DNA of 5,107 nt from assembly GCA_002358875.1 (NCBI GenBank), contig DEPS01000107.1, forward strand, positions 1-5,107, written 5' to 3'. The DNA comes from Lachnospiraceae bacterium UBA3386. GTDB lineage: Bacteria > Bacillota > Clostridia > Lachnospirales > Lachnospiraceae. Made by a program: the position numbers and the translations under genes. The notes beneath the pieces are model-generated. The model was not told where the DNA came from, ran no database searches, and saw nothing but the letters and a program-made list of their open reading frames with translations. How positions within the stretch are numbered: position 1 is the stretch's first letter; each line of letters starts with the position of its first letter. Positions 4,797-5,107 of the stretch are shown one piece after another.

Positions 4797-5107
4797 ATGG
4801 AAATGGAAATGAAGATTTTTGAATTGTTAATCAGGTTGGCCGTGCTCATTATGGCGGGGATCATCATTCCTGCTTTCCGGCAGTGGCTCAGCGCGCGGAC
4901 TGATAACGAAAAACTTGAAAGGGTAAAAGCCTGGGCACGCACGGCAGTTGCCGCAGCGGAGCAGATGTATCGCAAGTATGACGATCCCCATGGAACGGAG
5001 AGGAAAAAGTATGCGACTGATGCAATACTCCTGATGAGTAGTAAATGCGGGATCCACCTCACAAAGGAAGAAGTCGAAACGATGATCGAAGCCGCGGTGC
5101 AGGAGAT
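4797..5107 (+). CDS. Phage holin, LL-H family (holin superfamily 6), 3' end outside window
   Basis: The visible 103 residues run off the window end without a stop. One N-terminal membrane segment (about 7-26) is followed by a basic/charged region and the typical family body: VKAWARTAVAAAEQMY (43-58), a Gly/charged loop, then KKYATDAILLM (70-80), GIHLTKEEVETMIEAAVQE (85-103). The AV-x-AAEQ-x-Y and the closing IEAAVxE patterns are hallmarks of the LL-H holin family, whose members are usually about 100-150 residues, so little of the protein should be missing. It would oligomerise in the membrane to release or activate a lysin that is expected just downstream of the window. It is a different holin family from the one at 481-930, which makes this a second lysis module. 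Confidence 0.85.
   Translation, partial: MEMEMKIFELLIRLAVLIMAGIIIPAFRQWLSARTDNEKLERVKAWARTAVAAAEQMYRKYDDPHGTERKKYATDAILLMSSKCGIHLTKEEVETMIEAAVQE

Noticed and set aside
1..5107. CRISPR array, tRNA or rRNA genes, insertion sequence
   Set aside because: No regularly spaced repeats, no cloverleaf-like segment, no transposase and no terminal inverted repeats were seen in the window.

Overview
The window looks like the late (lysis) end of a temperate phage or prophage from a low-GC Gram-positive host, most likely a Clostridia/Lachnospiraceae-type Firmicute. Four things support this: strong purine-rich Shine-Dalgarno sites, two Firmicute phage holin families, a Zn amidase of the kind common in clostridial phages followed by a SPOR repeat, and a small excisionase-like HTH gene of a type common in that group. 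The host is inferred from protein style only; no rRNA or housekeeping gene is present.

Layout. Positions 1-441 hold the 3' end of a tail-fibre or receptor-binding protein. It is followed on the same strand by a holin of the toxin-secretion/phage-lysis type (481-930), a hairpin terminator (938-973), an N-acetylmuramoyl-L-alanine amidase with one C-terminal SPOR repeat (987-1787), and, 2 nt later, a 646-residue protein (1790-3730). That protein combines two SPOR repeats, a Pro-Glu linker, a ComEC-like metallo-beta-lactamase (MBL) domain and a GH114-like (endo-alpha-1,4-polygalactosaminidase/TM1410) TIM-barrel domain. A strong hairpin terminator (3739-3778) closes this block. It is shared with a convergent minus-strand HTH gene (3777-3968).

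After an AT-rich gap, a second plus-strand block starts: an unrecognised ~107-residue protein (4068-4391), a one-TM holin-like protein with a coiled coil (4401-4751), and the start of an LL-H-type holin (4797 to the window end). This is a second lysis-type membrane module with different holin families and less GC-rich codon use, so the window may cover the junction of two phage modules or two adjacent prophages.

How the genes could work together: the first holin would release the amidase and the three-domain protein, neither of which has a visible signal peptide. SPOR repeats on both would hold them at peptidoglycan. The amidase cuts the stem peptide, while the MBL and GH114 domains may attack a second wall- or surface-associated polymer. 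The three-domain protein and the split of SPOR repeats across the two genes are the most unusual points here.
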